64,000 bases of DNA from Acholoe squamosa. Its lineage: Eukaryota > Annelida > Polychaeta > Phyllodocida > Polynoidae. Position 1 is the first letter of the stretch. Each line of letters opens with the position of its first letter. A program made the position numbers and the translations under genes. The DNA lies in the NCBI GenBank assembly GCA_949317995.1, contig OX439045.1:9532174-9596173 (forward strand), read 5' to 3'. Under the pieces are notes generated by a model. It was given only the letters and a program-made list of their open reading frames with translations. It did no database searches and was not told the DNA's origin. Below are positions 1 to 11,766 of the stretch, in pieces.

Positions 1-308
1 CGAAGATAACTTCAGATGGTAAAGATAAGTCAATGTCATTTCCAAAGGAAACTGAAAATATCTTTGAAAATTTAAAGATATCTTGAGAATAGTTATCTCT
101 AACCTATCTTTTCGAGGATTTTATTGTAAATGTATGATAAATAATGACAGCATCTATAGAAATGAAATGTTGAAGATACCCACAGAGCTATCTTCAGTGT
201 TATCTTCATGTATGCCTCTCTTTAGTGAAGATACCTCACCTTCCGTGCAAAGGACCACTGGTGACTGATTAAATTATACTTACCTTTTGAACAGGTTGAG
301 CACTGCCT
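1..308. other. Repeated GAAGATA/TATCTTC motifs, no gene
   Basis: Several direct and inverted GAAGATA motifs suggest the end of a foldback element cut by the window edge. No gene is recognised. Confidence 0.3.
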
Positions 309-530
309 CCCAGCAAATTGTCGTGAGTCCTTGTCAACCTGTGTGAAGTGGCTCACACATGTCGCTAGATAGAACACGACGTCGTTATAGCACAAGATCA
401 CCAGGAATAGCAATTGCTATGCCACGTGAGTCTAACACACAGTGGTGAAAGATGACGGAATGAGTTATCACTCAAAAAGGAGTCACCATTGATGACGAAT
501 CATGGCGACAGATGACGACAATTTGCTGGG
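309..530 (-). mobile_element. 222-bp TIR element (CCCAGCAAATTGTCGT ends)
   Basis: The ends CCCAGCAAATTGTCGT and ACGACAATTTGCTGGG are perfect inverted repeats. CT lies immediately outside both ends, which reads as a 2-bp target duplication. The internal sequence matches the copy at 15797-16018 in reverse orientation, and both are exactly 222 bp. It has no coding capacity, so it is a MITE. Confidence 0.85.
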
Positions 531-739
531 CTGTTTCTTATAGTATACATCTTAAGACGTAGTTCACTTATTCATGTCTTAGCTCCCAAAGGTTTTCCTC
601 TCCAAATACCAAACAGGTAAAGGGGGTCCGCTGTGTCCCTGGCTACCAATGCGTTTTTGAAATTTGAAGATCCATTCATGAGAAAAATAGCTTTTTTTTT
701 TTACTTTCTTAAACGTCCTCAAGCTTAGCTTCGTCTTAT

Positions 740-825
740 ACCCTGCAGGTATAGCAAGGGTACATTGGGCCAATATCGGCTTATATTGGGCCAAGAATGG
801 ACAAGCATGGTCCAATTGCTCAATT
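740..825 (-). repeat. Low-copy homologue of the 21-bp repeat locus
   Basis: The reverse complement reads like the flanks of the array at 7201-7410 (GCTTGTCCATTCTTGGCCCA) but holds only about two units, one of them incomplete. It looks like an unexpanded copy of the same element. Confidence 0.6.
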
Positions 826-829
826 TGGG

Positions 830-871
<42 letters not shown>

Positions 872-877
872 AATATT

Positions 878-910
<33 letters not shown>

Positions 911-922
911 ATAAATATTATA
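830..922. repeat. (TA)n microsatellite, interrupted
   Basis: Long TA runs are broken by short A/T interruptions. No coding content. Confidence 0.95.
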
Positions 923-954
923 CACTATAGGAGTTACGGTAATTTACCCAAATT

Positions 955-2095
955 AACCCTCAATTAACCATAATGCATTGGTGCATCATGCCCACAATTA
1001 GGCATGATGCACAGCACGATGCACAAATAAAATGTCAGCACTTGTGCATCATGTAGGGCATGTATCAACCCTATGGGTATGATACAGGGACGCAGCCCTG
1101 GCCAGTGACTCTTTAGGAGGGTGTTGCTCCTATGGTAAAAAGAGCTGTCAGTAGGTACCCTCTTTTCAAAAGAAGTCACACTCTGCTTCACCATTCAACT
1201 TGCACTCACCACATTAGTCTGAAAAGTCACCTGCCTTGTTTAAAACAGAGAGAGCTGCACTACTAGGTACCTATACTCATGTCACACACTCTATAGTATA
1301 TTATACTGACTGACTTCTCCCAACTAGGTACCTACTCAAATCCCCCTTTTTTAAGCACCATACTTGAATGACCACTTGTGAGCAACAAAAGGGACAAGTT
1401 ATAGCTACATGTGGAGGGTGTTGCTCCTATAGTAAAAAGAGCTGTGAGTATGTTCCCTCTTTTCTAAACAAGTCGTGCACTGCTTCACCTAAGTACTTGC
1501 ACTCACCACATTAGTCTGAAAAGTCACCTGCCTTGTTTGAAAGAGCTGCACTACCAGGTACCTACTCATGTCACAAGCTCTATAGTTTATTATACTGACT
1601 GACTTCTCCCAACTAGGTACCTACTCAAATCCCCCTTTTTTAGCACCATACTTGAATGACCACTTGTGAGCAACAAAAGGGACAAGTTATAGCTACATGA
1701 AAAAAAGGACTGGAAACAAGGGCATTTTTAGCCAGCTCTTCCTTTTACTATAGGAGCAACACCCTCCTGAGAAAGCTGCACTATCAGGTACCTACTCATG
1801 TCACACACTCTATAGTATATTATACTGACTGACTTCTCCCAACTAGGTACCTACTCAAATTCCCCTTTTTTAGCACTGTACTTGAATGACCACTTGTGAG
1901 CAACAAAAGGGACAAGTTATAGCTACATGAAAAAAAGGACTGGAAACAAGGGCATTTTTAGCCAGCTCTTCCTTTTACTATAGGAGCAACACCCTCCTGG
2001 GCTGCGTCATAACAACCAATAGGCATGACCCCGAGGCATGATGCAATAGTGACTTTTAAAGCTTAAATGCTGCTAATGCATTATAGTATTCAGCG
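955..2095. repeat. GCATGATGCA foldback element split by a MITE cluster
   Basis: At 966-1110 there are palindromic modules (TGCATTGGTGCATCATGCCC, GGCATGATGCA). The same family resumes at about 1998-2090. The two halves flank the MITE cluster 1117-1996, so that cluster inserted into this older element. Confidence 0.65.
1117..1996 (+). mobile_element. Composite of three CWG-type MITE copies
   Basis: Copy 1 (1117-1410) lacks its right end. Copy 2 (1414-1766) is complete with GAGGGTGTTGCTCCTATAG and its inverted right end. Copy 3 (about 1767-1996) lacks its left end. The interiors are close matches to 46595-46953 and 56575-56934. The arrangement suggests insertion into existing copies or unequal exchange. 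Confidence 0.85.
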
Positions 2096-2439
2096 TGATG
2101 CGCCATCCCCCTCCCCAAGACCTCCTGCAGGCCCGCAGGAACCGACGACCCCCACCCCGCCCCCCCAGGCCCCTGATAGACCAGAAAAGTTCCACCCTAG
2201 CCAGCCTGAAATTGCACATGATAAGCTACATGTCAGTTTTTACGGCTTGTAAATCGGACAATTATTAAGGATTTTAGAGAGTAAACCTTAAAATCAGGAC
2301 ATTTAGCCTCAAATAATCCATTACCATACAGATTTGTATACAAATTAAGTTAATATTTGCTGTTTATTATATGAAATCTTTGGTGGGTTCCACCCTTGAA
2401 CTGATGGAGTTCCACCTTATCAAAAATCGAACCACCCCA

Positions 2440-2734
2440 GGAGGGTATCTCAAAAAGATTGGGAAACCAGTTCTCACCGTAACTATTTGATCCTGCAGTT
2501 CTCCTACATTTCTCACCCTAAGAACAGACTTCCCTGCTTGACTTCTGCTACAAGTGAACTGCACGGAAATAGGTCCAGTTGCAAAATAAGAGACTGGACC
2601 CCTCCTATACCACTCCTATAACTGACTCCCTCTTTACAATACAAGAGGGAATCCACTCCAGAAGGTCAGTGAGTTCAATTTTGGAATTATCACCTCCGAC
2701 AGGATCAATTCCAAATCTTTTTGAGATACCCTCC
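2440..2734. mobile_element. 295-bp element with TIR GGAGGGTATCTCAAAAAGAT
   Basis: The left end GGAGGGTATCTCAAAAAGAT is repeated inverted at 2715-2734. It has no coding content and is a probable MITE. I saw no second copy in the window. Confidence 0.65.
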
Positions 2735-3291
2735 AGGACAAGGGCTAGTTACGGGCCTGTCCTGAAAATGGGCCTTGGAATTATGCATGGGGTATCGCCA
2801 GCATGTATGGGACATTAGCAGTATGCGTGCATAGGGCACGTAACTATAGCCTAAATGAAATTTAGGGAAACCAACCATTCACTGCACACTTTGAATAAAC
2901 CAACTTTTTAGAATTCACATGAAGAAAAATAACTGATAAACCCAAATGTTCCAAAAGCCGGACAAACTCAGTGTTGTACAATGTACTATTATTACTAAGG
3001 AGTGAAATGGCCGGTGGGGGTGGCAGCGGGGTGGGGCTGGGGGGGGGGATCGACTGTCGGATTAACAGTACAAGGGTGCAGAACCCATACACTATGATGC
3101 AGTCACTACAAGTACACCCAGCTTTGAATGTAGAATTCCAAAGAATTAGAATAAGTCCAAATAACTCCCAATGGACTGACAGTGTACCTGCTTCTCAGTA
3201 TTGTAAGGGTGGGTATAGAGTGGGGGTGGAAGTAGGGGTAAGGTGACGGTTAGGTGAGGGGGGTGAGGACAGTCGGAATTAATCCTTTACG

Positions 3292-3537
3292 ACTGCCGAT
3301 GCATTAATGCATCATGTCCATTGGTCTTGATGACTCCTACGTGTAACTCGCCAGGGCTACATTCATGCATCATGCCCACCCTGCAGGGTTAACAGACACA
3401 CTCCCAGCGGGTCGGCATGATGATCCAATGAAGTGCCGGTGAGCAGTCTCGCCAGCACTTCATTGGTGCATCATGACGACCACTGGGCATGATGCACTCC
3501 TGCATCAGCGGCCCTTAACGGGTTAACAGTACAGAGA
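3292..3537. repeat. GCATGATGCA foldback element, near full length
   Basis: This is the best example of the family. Outer arms carry GATGCATTAATGCATC-like palindromes, and the right outer end reads CCCTTAACGGGTTAA. An inner hairpin, GTGCCGGTGAGC-AGT-CTCGCCAGCAC, lies near 3434-3465. No ORF. Confidence 0.75.
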
Positions 3538-4607
3538 TGAGCTATGATTGTCCCATTACAAGGTCAGGTCAATGATAATGTATGCAGAATGATCATCCCC
3601 CTAGCTGTTACATACACAAGGACATGTCTATAAGAAGACACCAATGATAATGTATGCAAAGTAGTGTCTCTATACTTCTCCCGGGGCCATAAAAGGCCAA
3701 GGGCAAACCTATGGTACTTCCCTTAATACGTCGCGTATAAGCCGCTGTTTATAGACTTTTTAGAGGTGGGCTGTGGTCTCCAGAAACCCAGTGTGCAACA
3801 TATATTATATGAGGGGTTAACTTATATAGATGTCAAGGAAAAGCAACCTTTTCGGACCCAATTCAATTTAATTTTAAAAGTTTTTATTGCTTAAACTTCC
3901 AAAACATTATTTTCAGTAGCAATATTGTGTCGACCAGACCTTGTAGATACATTAAATATATAAGAGAAAATAATACAACCATCAATGAATAAGATACCCG
4001 TATATAACAGCGGTAACATAATCTACATGCATGGCTAGCAAAAGACATGTAAAGTGCATGTGGCTTCTATTTATACCATTTCCAAAGGTTTTTTTTTTTT
4101 TTGTTTTTTTTTGTTGCTTTTTTAGTGTGTATAGGTGCGCCTTATGTGTGGGGGTTTTATGTACATCATTGATAACCCCTTGTGGGTGACTCACCCATTT
4201 AGATGCAGCAATGAATGTTATGAACTGTATACCAATAGATAAAGACCTAGATAAGCTCCACGAAAAACTGATGAAAAATATGAAAATCACGGGAAAAATG
4301 CCTAAAAATTGCCAGAAAATGTTAAAAATTCCCAAAATAAAAAAAGAATTTTCAGGATCATCCCTGTTTTGATAGGGTCGGTTGAGTAACTTACAAAAAA
4401 AAACTTTTTTTAGGCCTAATGTAAAGCCCGCCCAATTAATGAGAAGGATGATTCGATTCCAAATTCAAGTTCAATGTTCAGGATTCTACCAAGGTTAACT
4501 GTAATAAGCCAGCTTTGGCCTAGTTATTTTGAGCATGAATGAAACATACAGTTACATAATATTTAGCCTTAAATAACACATAGTTAGGTAACCACAATTG
4601 TGTGCCA
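3538..4607. other. Intergenic, no gene recognised
   Basis: AT-rich sequence with T runs near 4090-4120. A 117-codon minus-strand frame at 3982-4335 has low-complexity composition (K and F/I/S-rich) and no recognisable domain. A short direct repeat (AATGATAATGTATGCA) occurs near 3570 and 3642. Confidence 0.5.
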
Positions 4608-5045
4608 GATTCCGTGGGATGACACCTTAAATGTATAATTGGCAGCTTTAGTGTCCTTCATTTTCATTGGCTGCTCCATCTGTACCTTTGCCCTGTACTC
4701 AGTACAGGATTAGTCGAACCTCAAGGTCAATGTCATTGGTAATCTGTAAGTACCACAAAGTGCATTGATGCATCATGCCCTCCTGATTGCCATGATGCAA
4801 GCATGAATGCAGCCCTGGTGCATTTGTGCATCATGCTGACCTTATGAAGTTGAACTCTTTGATACACTCTTAAATGGTGGGCATGCCGATTTTTCAGTGA
4901 ATAGACTCCAAAAGGCATCGTTCGACCTTTAAAAGGTTAATATATTAGGGTCTTGATCTTATATATTAATAGGTCTACTCGTGTTGGGTCACGAGGACTA
5001 AAAACACGTGTCTAACCCCCGTTTCTTGTGCCTATATCATAAATA
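4608..5045 (+). repeat. Unit front block upstream of copy A
   Basis: This resembles, in order and orientation, the blocks at 28277-28800, 43980-44390 and 62789-63425: GTGGGATGACACC, a TTGGCTGCT-like stretch, GCATGATGCA palindromes, then GTTGGGTCACGAGG and ACACGTGT. It could be the start of a duplicated unit or a dispersed repeat. Confidence 0.55.
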
Positions 5046-5051
5046 TCTGAT

Positions 5052-5052
5052 T

Positions 5053-5123
<71 letters not shown>
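5052..5123. repeat. (TA)n microsatellite
   Basis: An almost uninterrupted TA run. Confidence 0.95.
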
Positions 5124-5128
<5 letters not shown>

Positions 5129-6798
5129 TAATGAAGATTTCAGTGAGTGGGGATGAAAAAGGAATAAATGGGAGAAAAAAAAATAGGAGAATAAATGGTG
5201 CCATGCCACGACTGCTCGCCAGCACTTCACTGGGCCAATGACTGCTGGGTTTAGTGCCATTAAAATTATACTTTGAATAAGCAAAAGTCATCCATGTAGA
5301 TCATGATTCTCAGCATGAAACGATCATTTCAATCTGATCATTTCAATGAGAGAAAATTCGTTCAGAGTTATGAATTAACCCCCAGTTCCATCTTTGGACA
5401 TTGGGTGTATACCATATCCCTAATGAGACCGGGGCTGACCATCCGTCCAAATCTCATATAGCTTCGTGACGTACCCCCGTCTAAACCCACCACGGGGTTC
5501 ACAGTTTTTGCATGACCACGGCTTACATCTAACTTTAAATGGGATGACTTTCAATCAATGATCTTCTTCATCCACTAAAAAGAAAAATCCTACTGTTGCC
5601 ATACTGACATAGCCCCGTGCTATAGTAGGGATGATTTGCTTTTAACTAGATCATGCCACGGCCGCGCCCTTTGGATCCCCGTGAGTAATCCACACCACCG
5701 GCCGGCCTAGCTATCCCGCCCCGACCCAATCGGTGTTGATCGCCGTCCCGACTGTTGCCGGGCTATGTGAGGCTATCTGCCGTCAGACTGAACCTACGCG
5801 GCCGGTCTACTAGACGGGGGCGGAAGTGGACGGGCGGGAGGGGGGGGAGGGGATCAGACTATGATGTGCGGCCGAACTTCTGAAACTCCTTTATAACCCT
5901 TGTTAGAGGCATTTTGGGGGGACGTTCAACAATATGTCAATATGTTTTTGTTTTTGTTGTTTTTTGTTGTTTTTTTTTGTTTTTTTTTTGGGGGGGGGGG
6001 GCATTTCTCACTCTCAGGGCCACCCCATCGTCCCTGTTTTGGTATGCAACATATATGCCTTGTCATCGGAAGCCAAGACCCCCCCCCCCACCACCACCCC
6101 ACCACCCCTAACCAGTGACGTAATTATTGAACGTTCCTTAGGATGTTCATCTCTCAACATTTCTTTTTAAATTAGATACCCCTAACGTGGTCACCAATTT
6201 CGGCAATGCAGCACGCACAAACCAGCTGCAAACAGTTTAAATCAGGTGAACAGACAAACTTAAAAGTGTCGGATTTATTTTTAGGCAGAATAAAGTCAGT
6301 TTACTGTAGTATCGCCGGATTAGGAAAGATTTTTTTTTTTAACGCAAATGAATTAGCGGGATGAATTATTGAGAGCGGGAATGGGGAGGGGGGGGGGTGT
6401 ACGAGCCTCCCCATGTATGCCACCTGCATGTACAGGGTTCTACTGTTTAGAATATCGTATAGTGGGCTCAAAGATTTCAACATAGGGCTGCATTAAATGC
6501 ATTATGGCTATCATTGAATGTGCATGTAAGCTGCAAGTGGTGTCGGAAGCAATGTGCCACAGCGCCTCGAGTTGGGCTAATTGACGAACCTGGGGATTGG
6601 AATTTGTATGTTATAGAAAGTTTTTAATGCTATTTTAGGTCAATGTGTGAGTAAACGACCAAGTTCACTACAGAGGTTTATACAAGTTTCCAATTCTGCG
6701 TATGTAGCGACCCCTGTTAACAGCTAAACCTGCCACCTATCGGCCTCCAATTCTGGGGTTGTATTTAAAGCATGTTATGCCATGCCAAGGCAACAGGT
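5124..6798. other. Intergenic with a CpG-rich patch, no gene recognised
   Basis: The part 5641-5860 is clearly GC- and CpG-rich compared with its surroundings (CGGCCGCG, GGCCGGCC, CCCGCCCCGACC). Poly-T, G and C runs follow at 5940-6110. No convincing ORF or RNA. The stretch 5868-5920 (GATGTGCGGCCGAAC...CCCTTGTTAG) resembles the interior of the TIR element at 17964-18420. Confidence 0.5.
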
Positions 6799-7135
6799 AA
6801 CCCTTTAAGGACTGCTTGTGCATTTATGCATCATGTCCATTGGTCAGCATGATGCACCAATGGAGTGCTGGCAAGTCTGCTCTCCGGCACTTCACTGGTA
6901 CATCGTGAAATCCTTTGGGAGTACCAGTGGATCAGTCCGTGGATCGGCATGATGCACCGCATAGTGGGATGGCATGATGCACTCATGAGTCCCTTAACCC
7001 TTTAAAGACCGATGCACTCATGCATTATGCATCATGCCGAACGTATGCGATTGCTACACAAACTACCAGAGGGTCGGCATGATGCTCCAGTGAAGTGCTG
7101 GTGAGTAGTCTCGCATCATAACGACCAAAGGGCAT
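6799..7135. repeat. Two adjacent GCATGATGCA foldback copies
   Basis: One copy spans about 6799-7002 and a truncated second copy 7002-7135. They are separated by TTAACCCTTTAAAG. Both carry GGCATGATGC and AGTGCTGG modules. Confidence 0.65.
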
Positions 7136-7200
7136 AAAAGTTATTAAAACATGCATTCCCAATCAGCAATGGAGCATTGGGCGATGCTTGTCCATGCTTG

Positions 7201-7410
7201 GCCCAATATAAGCCGACATTGGCCCAATATAAGCCGACATTGGCCCAATATAAGCCGACATTGGCCCAATATAAGCCGACATTGGCCCAATATAAGCCGA
7301 CATTGGCCCAATATAAGCCGACATTGGCCCAATATAAGCCGACATTGGCCCAATATAAGCCGACATTGGCCCAATATAAGCCGACATAAGCCCAATATAA
7401 GCCGACATTG
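7201..7410. repeat. 21-bp tandem repeat, 10 units
   Basis: The unit GCCCAATATAAGCCGACATT(G) has period 21. Nine of the units are identical, and the one ending at 7389 differs at its last two bases. Because 21 is a multiple of 3, long open frames appear on both strands; these are artefacts of the period. Confidence 0.97.
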
Positions 7411-8182
7411 GCCGACATTGGCTTGCTTGGCCCAATATATCCTTGCTACCTTGGTTAGCGTCCTATAAAGGTTTTAGGGATTCATATCCTCATGTCCCGC
7501 TAATCATTAAGGCACTTGGTATCGCTACCTCCATCATCAATTATTTGGAGTGGATAATTATGATAAATGGCAAATTATTGTCCCACAATAGTAGCAATTG
7601 TACCAGTATGGCATCTGTACAGTCACAGTTGATTCATTTCACCTCAGGGTTTCACCACAAACCTGGGTTTTGTCAACAACCCTTCTTAACACGCAAACAA
7701 CCATTGACACTGCCCTGACCCCTTGCCATCTTACCCCCCCCCCCCCTCCCTCCCCAATCATCTCCTTCTTACCCCTTTACGATCCATAGACGTAGATCTT
7801 TGATACGGTACACCCACAGGGGATTGGAAAGAAGCAGAACTTATAGTTTATTAGCTTTCTTTCGGGGGTATCTGAACCCTTCCAGCTAGACAATTTGAGG
7901 GCTTTCACCCCTACAGGCTTCAAAAGTTTATGATCTTTAATCAATTAGTTGAAGTGTTATACTGAGCTGGTTTGATTATCAGTGTTAGTACAAATGTAGC
8001 GGTCTATTATTACTGTACTTGAGCAAGAATAGAGAGTTTAAGATTTGCCTACTTGTAACGTCTACGGCAACGTCTAGCCTACCATTTCCTATCATTCTAG
8101 ACGTACACGTTGCCGCACAAGTCGTGATCTTAAACTCCCTAATAGTATAGGAACCTATATTATTCCTGATTTGAGAACGACT

Positions 8183-8186
<4 letters not shown>
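7411..8186. other. Intergenic, nothing recognised
   Basis: No gene. There is a C-rich run near 7735-7755 and otherwise unremarkable sequence. Confidence 0.5.

Positions 8187-8247
<61 letters not shown>
8186..8247. repeat. (TA)n microsatellite
   Basis: An uninterrupted TA run. Confidence 0.95.
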
Positions 8248-8250
<3 letters not shown>

Positions 8251-8352
8251 GAGTGTATAAATTGTTATTGCAGTAGGGGTTATTGTACGAGGACAGTCTT
8301 GTTATTTGGCATATATCCTTGTGTGAAAAGGCTACATGTGCCTTCATTCTCT

Positions 8353-8535
8353 AAGGGCCGCTAATGCATCAATGCTTGATGCCCATTGGTTGTTATAATG
8401 CATGAATGCAACCCTGCGAATAACTCACCAAGGCTGCATTCATGCATCATGTCGATACACTACCGCAGGGTCGTCATGATGCTCCAATGAAGTGCTGGAA
8501 AGCAGTCACGCCAGCACCTCATTTGAGCATCTGCC
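8353..8535. repeat. GCATGATGCA foldback copy
   Basis: It starts AGGGCCGCTAATGCATCAATGC and has the inner AAGTGCTGG...CCAGCAC arms at about 8488-8518. The right part is truncated. Confidence 0.6.
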
Positions 8536-8598
8536 CACCTTGCACTACCACTAAGGTTTCCCTCTAATATTCCCTGTCCAGTGTCCTCTCGCCCCCCC

Positions 8599-8599
<1 letters not shown>

Positions 8600-8650
<51 letters not shown>

Positions 8651-8668
8651 TCTCTCCCTCTCTCTCCA
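8600..8668. repeat. (TC)n microsatellite
   Basis: A TC run with a few CCC interruptions at its 3' end. Confidence 0.95.
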
Positions 8669-8811
8669 TGTATTTTAATATTCATCTTACTTTTTGTTCT
8701 TGATATTTTTTAAATGGCCCACATAAAGCGTTGGATCCATATTGCACTGAGTGGTACTAGTGTATATTGGTCTCAGGTAGAGGATAAAACTAGGAACAGC
8801 TGGTCTTTTTT

Positions 8812-8975
8812 GGAGTTGAAAGCCACGTAAGCGGCCAGGAGCGTAGCGACCATGCAACTCTATTATGTTTTCAGTTTGCCTATGACGTCACCAGTGACAT
8901 CATGCAGCCGCTCTGACGTCGTCCTCCGTGGCGTCATCCTTGGCAATTCCTATTTGTGGTCCTTGCCACATTTTT
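8812..8975 (+). repeat. Repeat bearing CRE-like sites, copy 1
   Basis: It shares GCGGCCAGGAGCGTAGCGAC and ATTATGTTTTCAGTTT with 30195-30350. A perfect TGACGTCA palindrome lies at 8883-8890, with related half sites nearby. GAGTTG...CAACTC arms form a short hairpin. Confidence 0.65.
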
Positions 8976-9979
8976 CTTGTTTACTTGCAAAAATATATAT
9001 CTATTGTTTGATTTGTCATGCAATTAATATTGTAGTCGTATACATTTGACCCAGATTTGAGCCAACCATATTTATTTAGATTGGAATAATTATCAGAACT
9101 GAAGGTATGTTTATACTACACACATCCATGGTACATTAACAGATGGTTTTGTGTTAGGCGCATATTATATGTATTCTTTTGAGACATATTTGTATTGGTT
9201 GAATGTGAGAGTCTCGTCAGCTCAAATTTCACAAAACAGGGAGACTACTTGCTGTGATGTGTGAAATAAAATCTTTTCCGAACTCAAACTCAGCATCAAC
9301 AAATATCCATAATATACACCAATCCGGACAATCCATGAAATCTGGCTTTTCCTCAGAATCAATCAGGTATACTTGCACGTGATTGGACTTCACGTGATCT
9401 GACATATAAGTTTCCATGTATCTAGAAGTGGACCAATCACTCTTGAGGGACAAACAGTGGTAGGGGGAGAAGGGGGGGGGGTCCCGAGTCTGACGTCAAA
9501 GATGGACTATTTTAAGGTTAAGTGCGGGGATTAAAGGTGGAGAGACAAGAGGATGGGGAGGGTGGGGATGGATGGGGAAGGGAGGAGGAGTGGCAGGGCC
9601 AGGGTACCTAGGATTTTAGGATAGATCTTTCATACAGGAAAGACTTGATGGTTTTAAAGCGGCGCATCCAGGGTTTCAAAATGAAAGGGTGGTGCCCGCC
9701 ATTTAGCCCCTAATTCTAGCTCAATACTAGGATAAAATGAGGTAAATAAACACATAATACTGTAATGGAAAAGGGAGGGGGTGGCATTCCATTTTTTAAA
9801 TATGTGTATCTTTGACACCCCCTCCCCCAGTCCGATAATATTTCAATATCCCTGACGACAACATGTCGTCAGTACTGTCGTCAAGGCAAACCCTTTTATC
9901 AATCATGTCATTATTATAGGTTGGCCTTCGCATGTTGTGGAGCACTCATGACGTCAAGACGACAAGAATGAATTTTTTG
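8976..9979. other. Intergenic, nothing recognised
   Basis: No gene or clear repeat boundary. G-rich tracts occur at 9460-9600 and near 9770. Confidence 0.5.
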
Positions 9980-10047
9980 TGGATCAACACGGTAAAAGGT
10001 ACGCCCGCGAGGGGGTGCGTGGGCATACCTTTTACCGTGTTGATCCA
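9980..10047. repeat. Long near-perfect hairpin, 27-bp arms
   Basis: Arms 9980-10006 and 10021-10047 match at 26 of 27 positions (TGGATCAACACGGTAAAAGG...), with a 14-nt loop. The size resembles a miRNA precursor, but a tiny foldback element is equally possible. Confidence 0.85.
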
Positions 10048-10084
10048 TAGATAGTAATGGTCCCCTAGATACATTGTATCTTGG

Positions 10085-10505
10085 TTTACCCTTAAAGTCT
10101 CATTGGTCGTCATGATGCATGAATGCAGCCCTGGCGAGTTATTCACCAGGGCTGCATTCATGCATCATGACGGCCCTAAAGGGTTAATACACACTATACG
10201 TATACCGTATCGTTGTGTTTAAGCACCAGTATTTGAATAAACGCCTGTCTTGTATAAGCACCGGGGGGAAAGGGTTGTTGAAATATCTCTTATGCACTAA
10301 AACTTGGGTTTGAATAGGCACCTGTCTTGTGTAAGCGTCGTTGAAATGAGGCCGCCAAAATAGAGACCGCCGGGGCGCTTGAACACGACGATACGGTATA
10401 GGCATGATGCATTGATGAAGTGCCGTTGAGCAGCAATTTATTGGTGCATCATAACAACTATAATGGGCATGATATGCTCCTGCATCAGCCGCCATTAAAG
10501 GGTTA
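10085..10505. repeat. GCATGATGCA foldback element with nested MITE
   Basis: Family modules at 10105-10190 (GCATGAATGCAGCCCTGG and its inverse) and 10401-10505 flank the nested element 10201-10400. The right end is CATTAAAGGGTTA. Confidence 0.65.
10201..10400. mobile_element. 200-bp TIR element (TATACCGTATCGT ends)
   Basis: The left end TATACCGTATCGTTGTGTTT and the inverse of the right end TATACCGTATCGTCGTGTTC match at 18 of 20. Non-coding and nested in a foldback repeat, so it is younger than its host element. Confidence 0.75.
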
Positions 10506-10744
10506 CAAATGATGTCGTGGGATATATTTCATTTCACTAATTTGCTTTCAAACTTAAACCTTAAGGTACTTACCAGGAAGTCATTTCTCAAACCCAAAGA
10601 TTACAACCCTCCCAAATCGTACCAACCTGGCCTGGATCAGAAGGGTATTCTTGGTTACACTGGGTCAATCACTACGAGTGGTGCAGATATAGAGGGAAAA
10701 GGCATGCATCTGAATAGGCAATCATAGGTATTACATGATCACCC

Positions 10745-11766
10745 AGGGCCCTGTTTCAATAGTTGGTTTGGATGGCACCATTTGCATTAGTGTTTCTTAA
10801 GTTGCTCTATCCAAAATAGCTCAGTTCGAGTTCTATCTGAGCATGTGTTAGCCAAGGGCCCAGATCCAAATGAATAGAGCAAGAAGTGCCACTGTTTCTA
10901 AACTTTTGGATAGAACTCAAACTGAGTCCCATCTGTTCTATTGGTGGAAGCAAATATGTTGTTTTCTAACCAACTTTGCTGCCATCATGGCCCTGATTGT
11001 GTACCTGAATGGCACCATCCATGTTTACTTATGCAAAGCTAATAGTGCAGACCCAGCAAAAACATGCTTCTGTTTCTTAACTTGAGTTCTGTTCTAATGC
11101 TCTATTGGCTAGAGCTGGATAGGACAACTTCAGAAACACTCATGCAATGGTGCCATCAAAATCCTTGAATTTCAGCTCTTCTATCATCAAATGAATCATC
11201 CAAGTTTTCATGTGTATTTCACTTATTTAAAGTTGTGCCGACCACCTATAAGGGTTGGCGGAAGAATTGTTTGAAAAGCAACAATTTTGCCTTCATCAAT
11301 AGAGCAGATGGGACTCAGTTTGAGCTACATCCTAAGGTTTAGAAACAGTGGCACTTCTTGCTTTATTTATTTGGGTTTAGACAGTTGGCTAAAATGAGCT
11401 CAGATAGAACTCAAACTAATCTATTTTGGAGAGAGCAACTTAAGAAACACTAATGCAAATGGTGCCATCCACAGCCTACTATAGAAACAGGATCCATGTA
11501 ATTCAATTGATTACACATAAGATATAAGGCACAAATGAATAGGTGGAAGGCCCTAAGGATATACCAGTGAGAGGTGCACTGGAGGTGGATGGCACCATTG
11601 CATTAGTGTTTCTTAAGTTGTCCTAGCCAGCTCTCGTCAATAGAGCAGGAGAGTAGAACTCAAGTTAAGAAACAGAAAGCAGTTTTTGCTCCATCTGCAC
11701 TTTTAGCTTTGCATTAGTGGGCATGGATGGTGCCATTCGTTTTTGAAAAGTATAGAAACAGGGCCC
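10745..11766. mobile_element. Composite foldback with GGGCCCTGTTTC ends
   Basis: The outer ends are GGGCCCTGTTTC and GAAACAGGGCCC. Inside, a subterminal segment (GATGGCACCATTTGCATTAG and TTTCTTAAGTTGCTCTAT) occurs several times in both orientations, so at least two elements seem to be nested or joined. No coding sequence. Confidence 0.65.

Noticed and set aside
725-925. Tyrosine/isoleucine-rich frames in TA repeats, also near 5037-5291, 7985-8347, 43819-44025 and 62677-62898
   Set aside because: Translations of (TA)n and (GA)n microsatellites.
3982-4335. 117-codon minus-strand frame
   Set aside because: Composition is low complexity, including a lysine run from poly-T DNA, with no domain.
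7116-7468. Several overlapping open frames on both strands with heptad repeats (for example YWANVGL, RHWPNIS)
   Set aside because: They come from the 21-bp tandem repeat, whose period is a multiple of three; no start context or domain.
8460-8669. Arginine/glutamate-rich minus-strand frame
   Set aside because: Translation of the (TC)n microsatellite.
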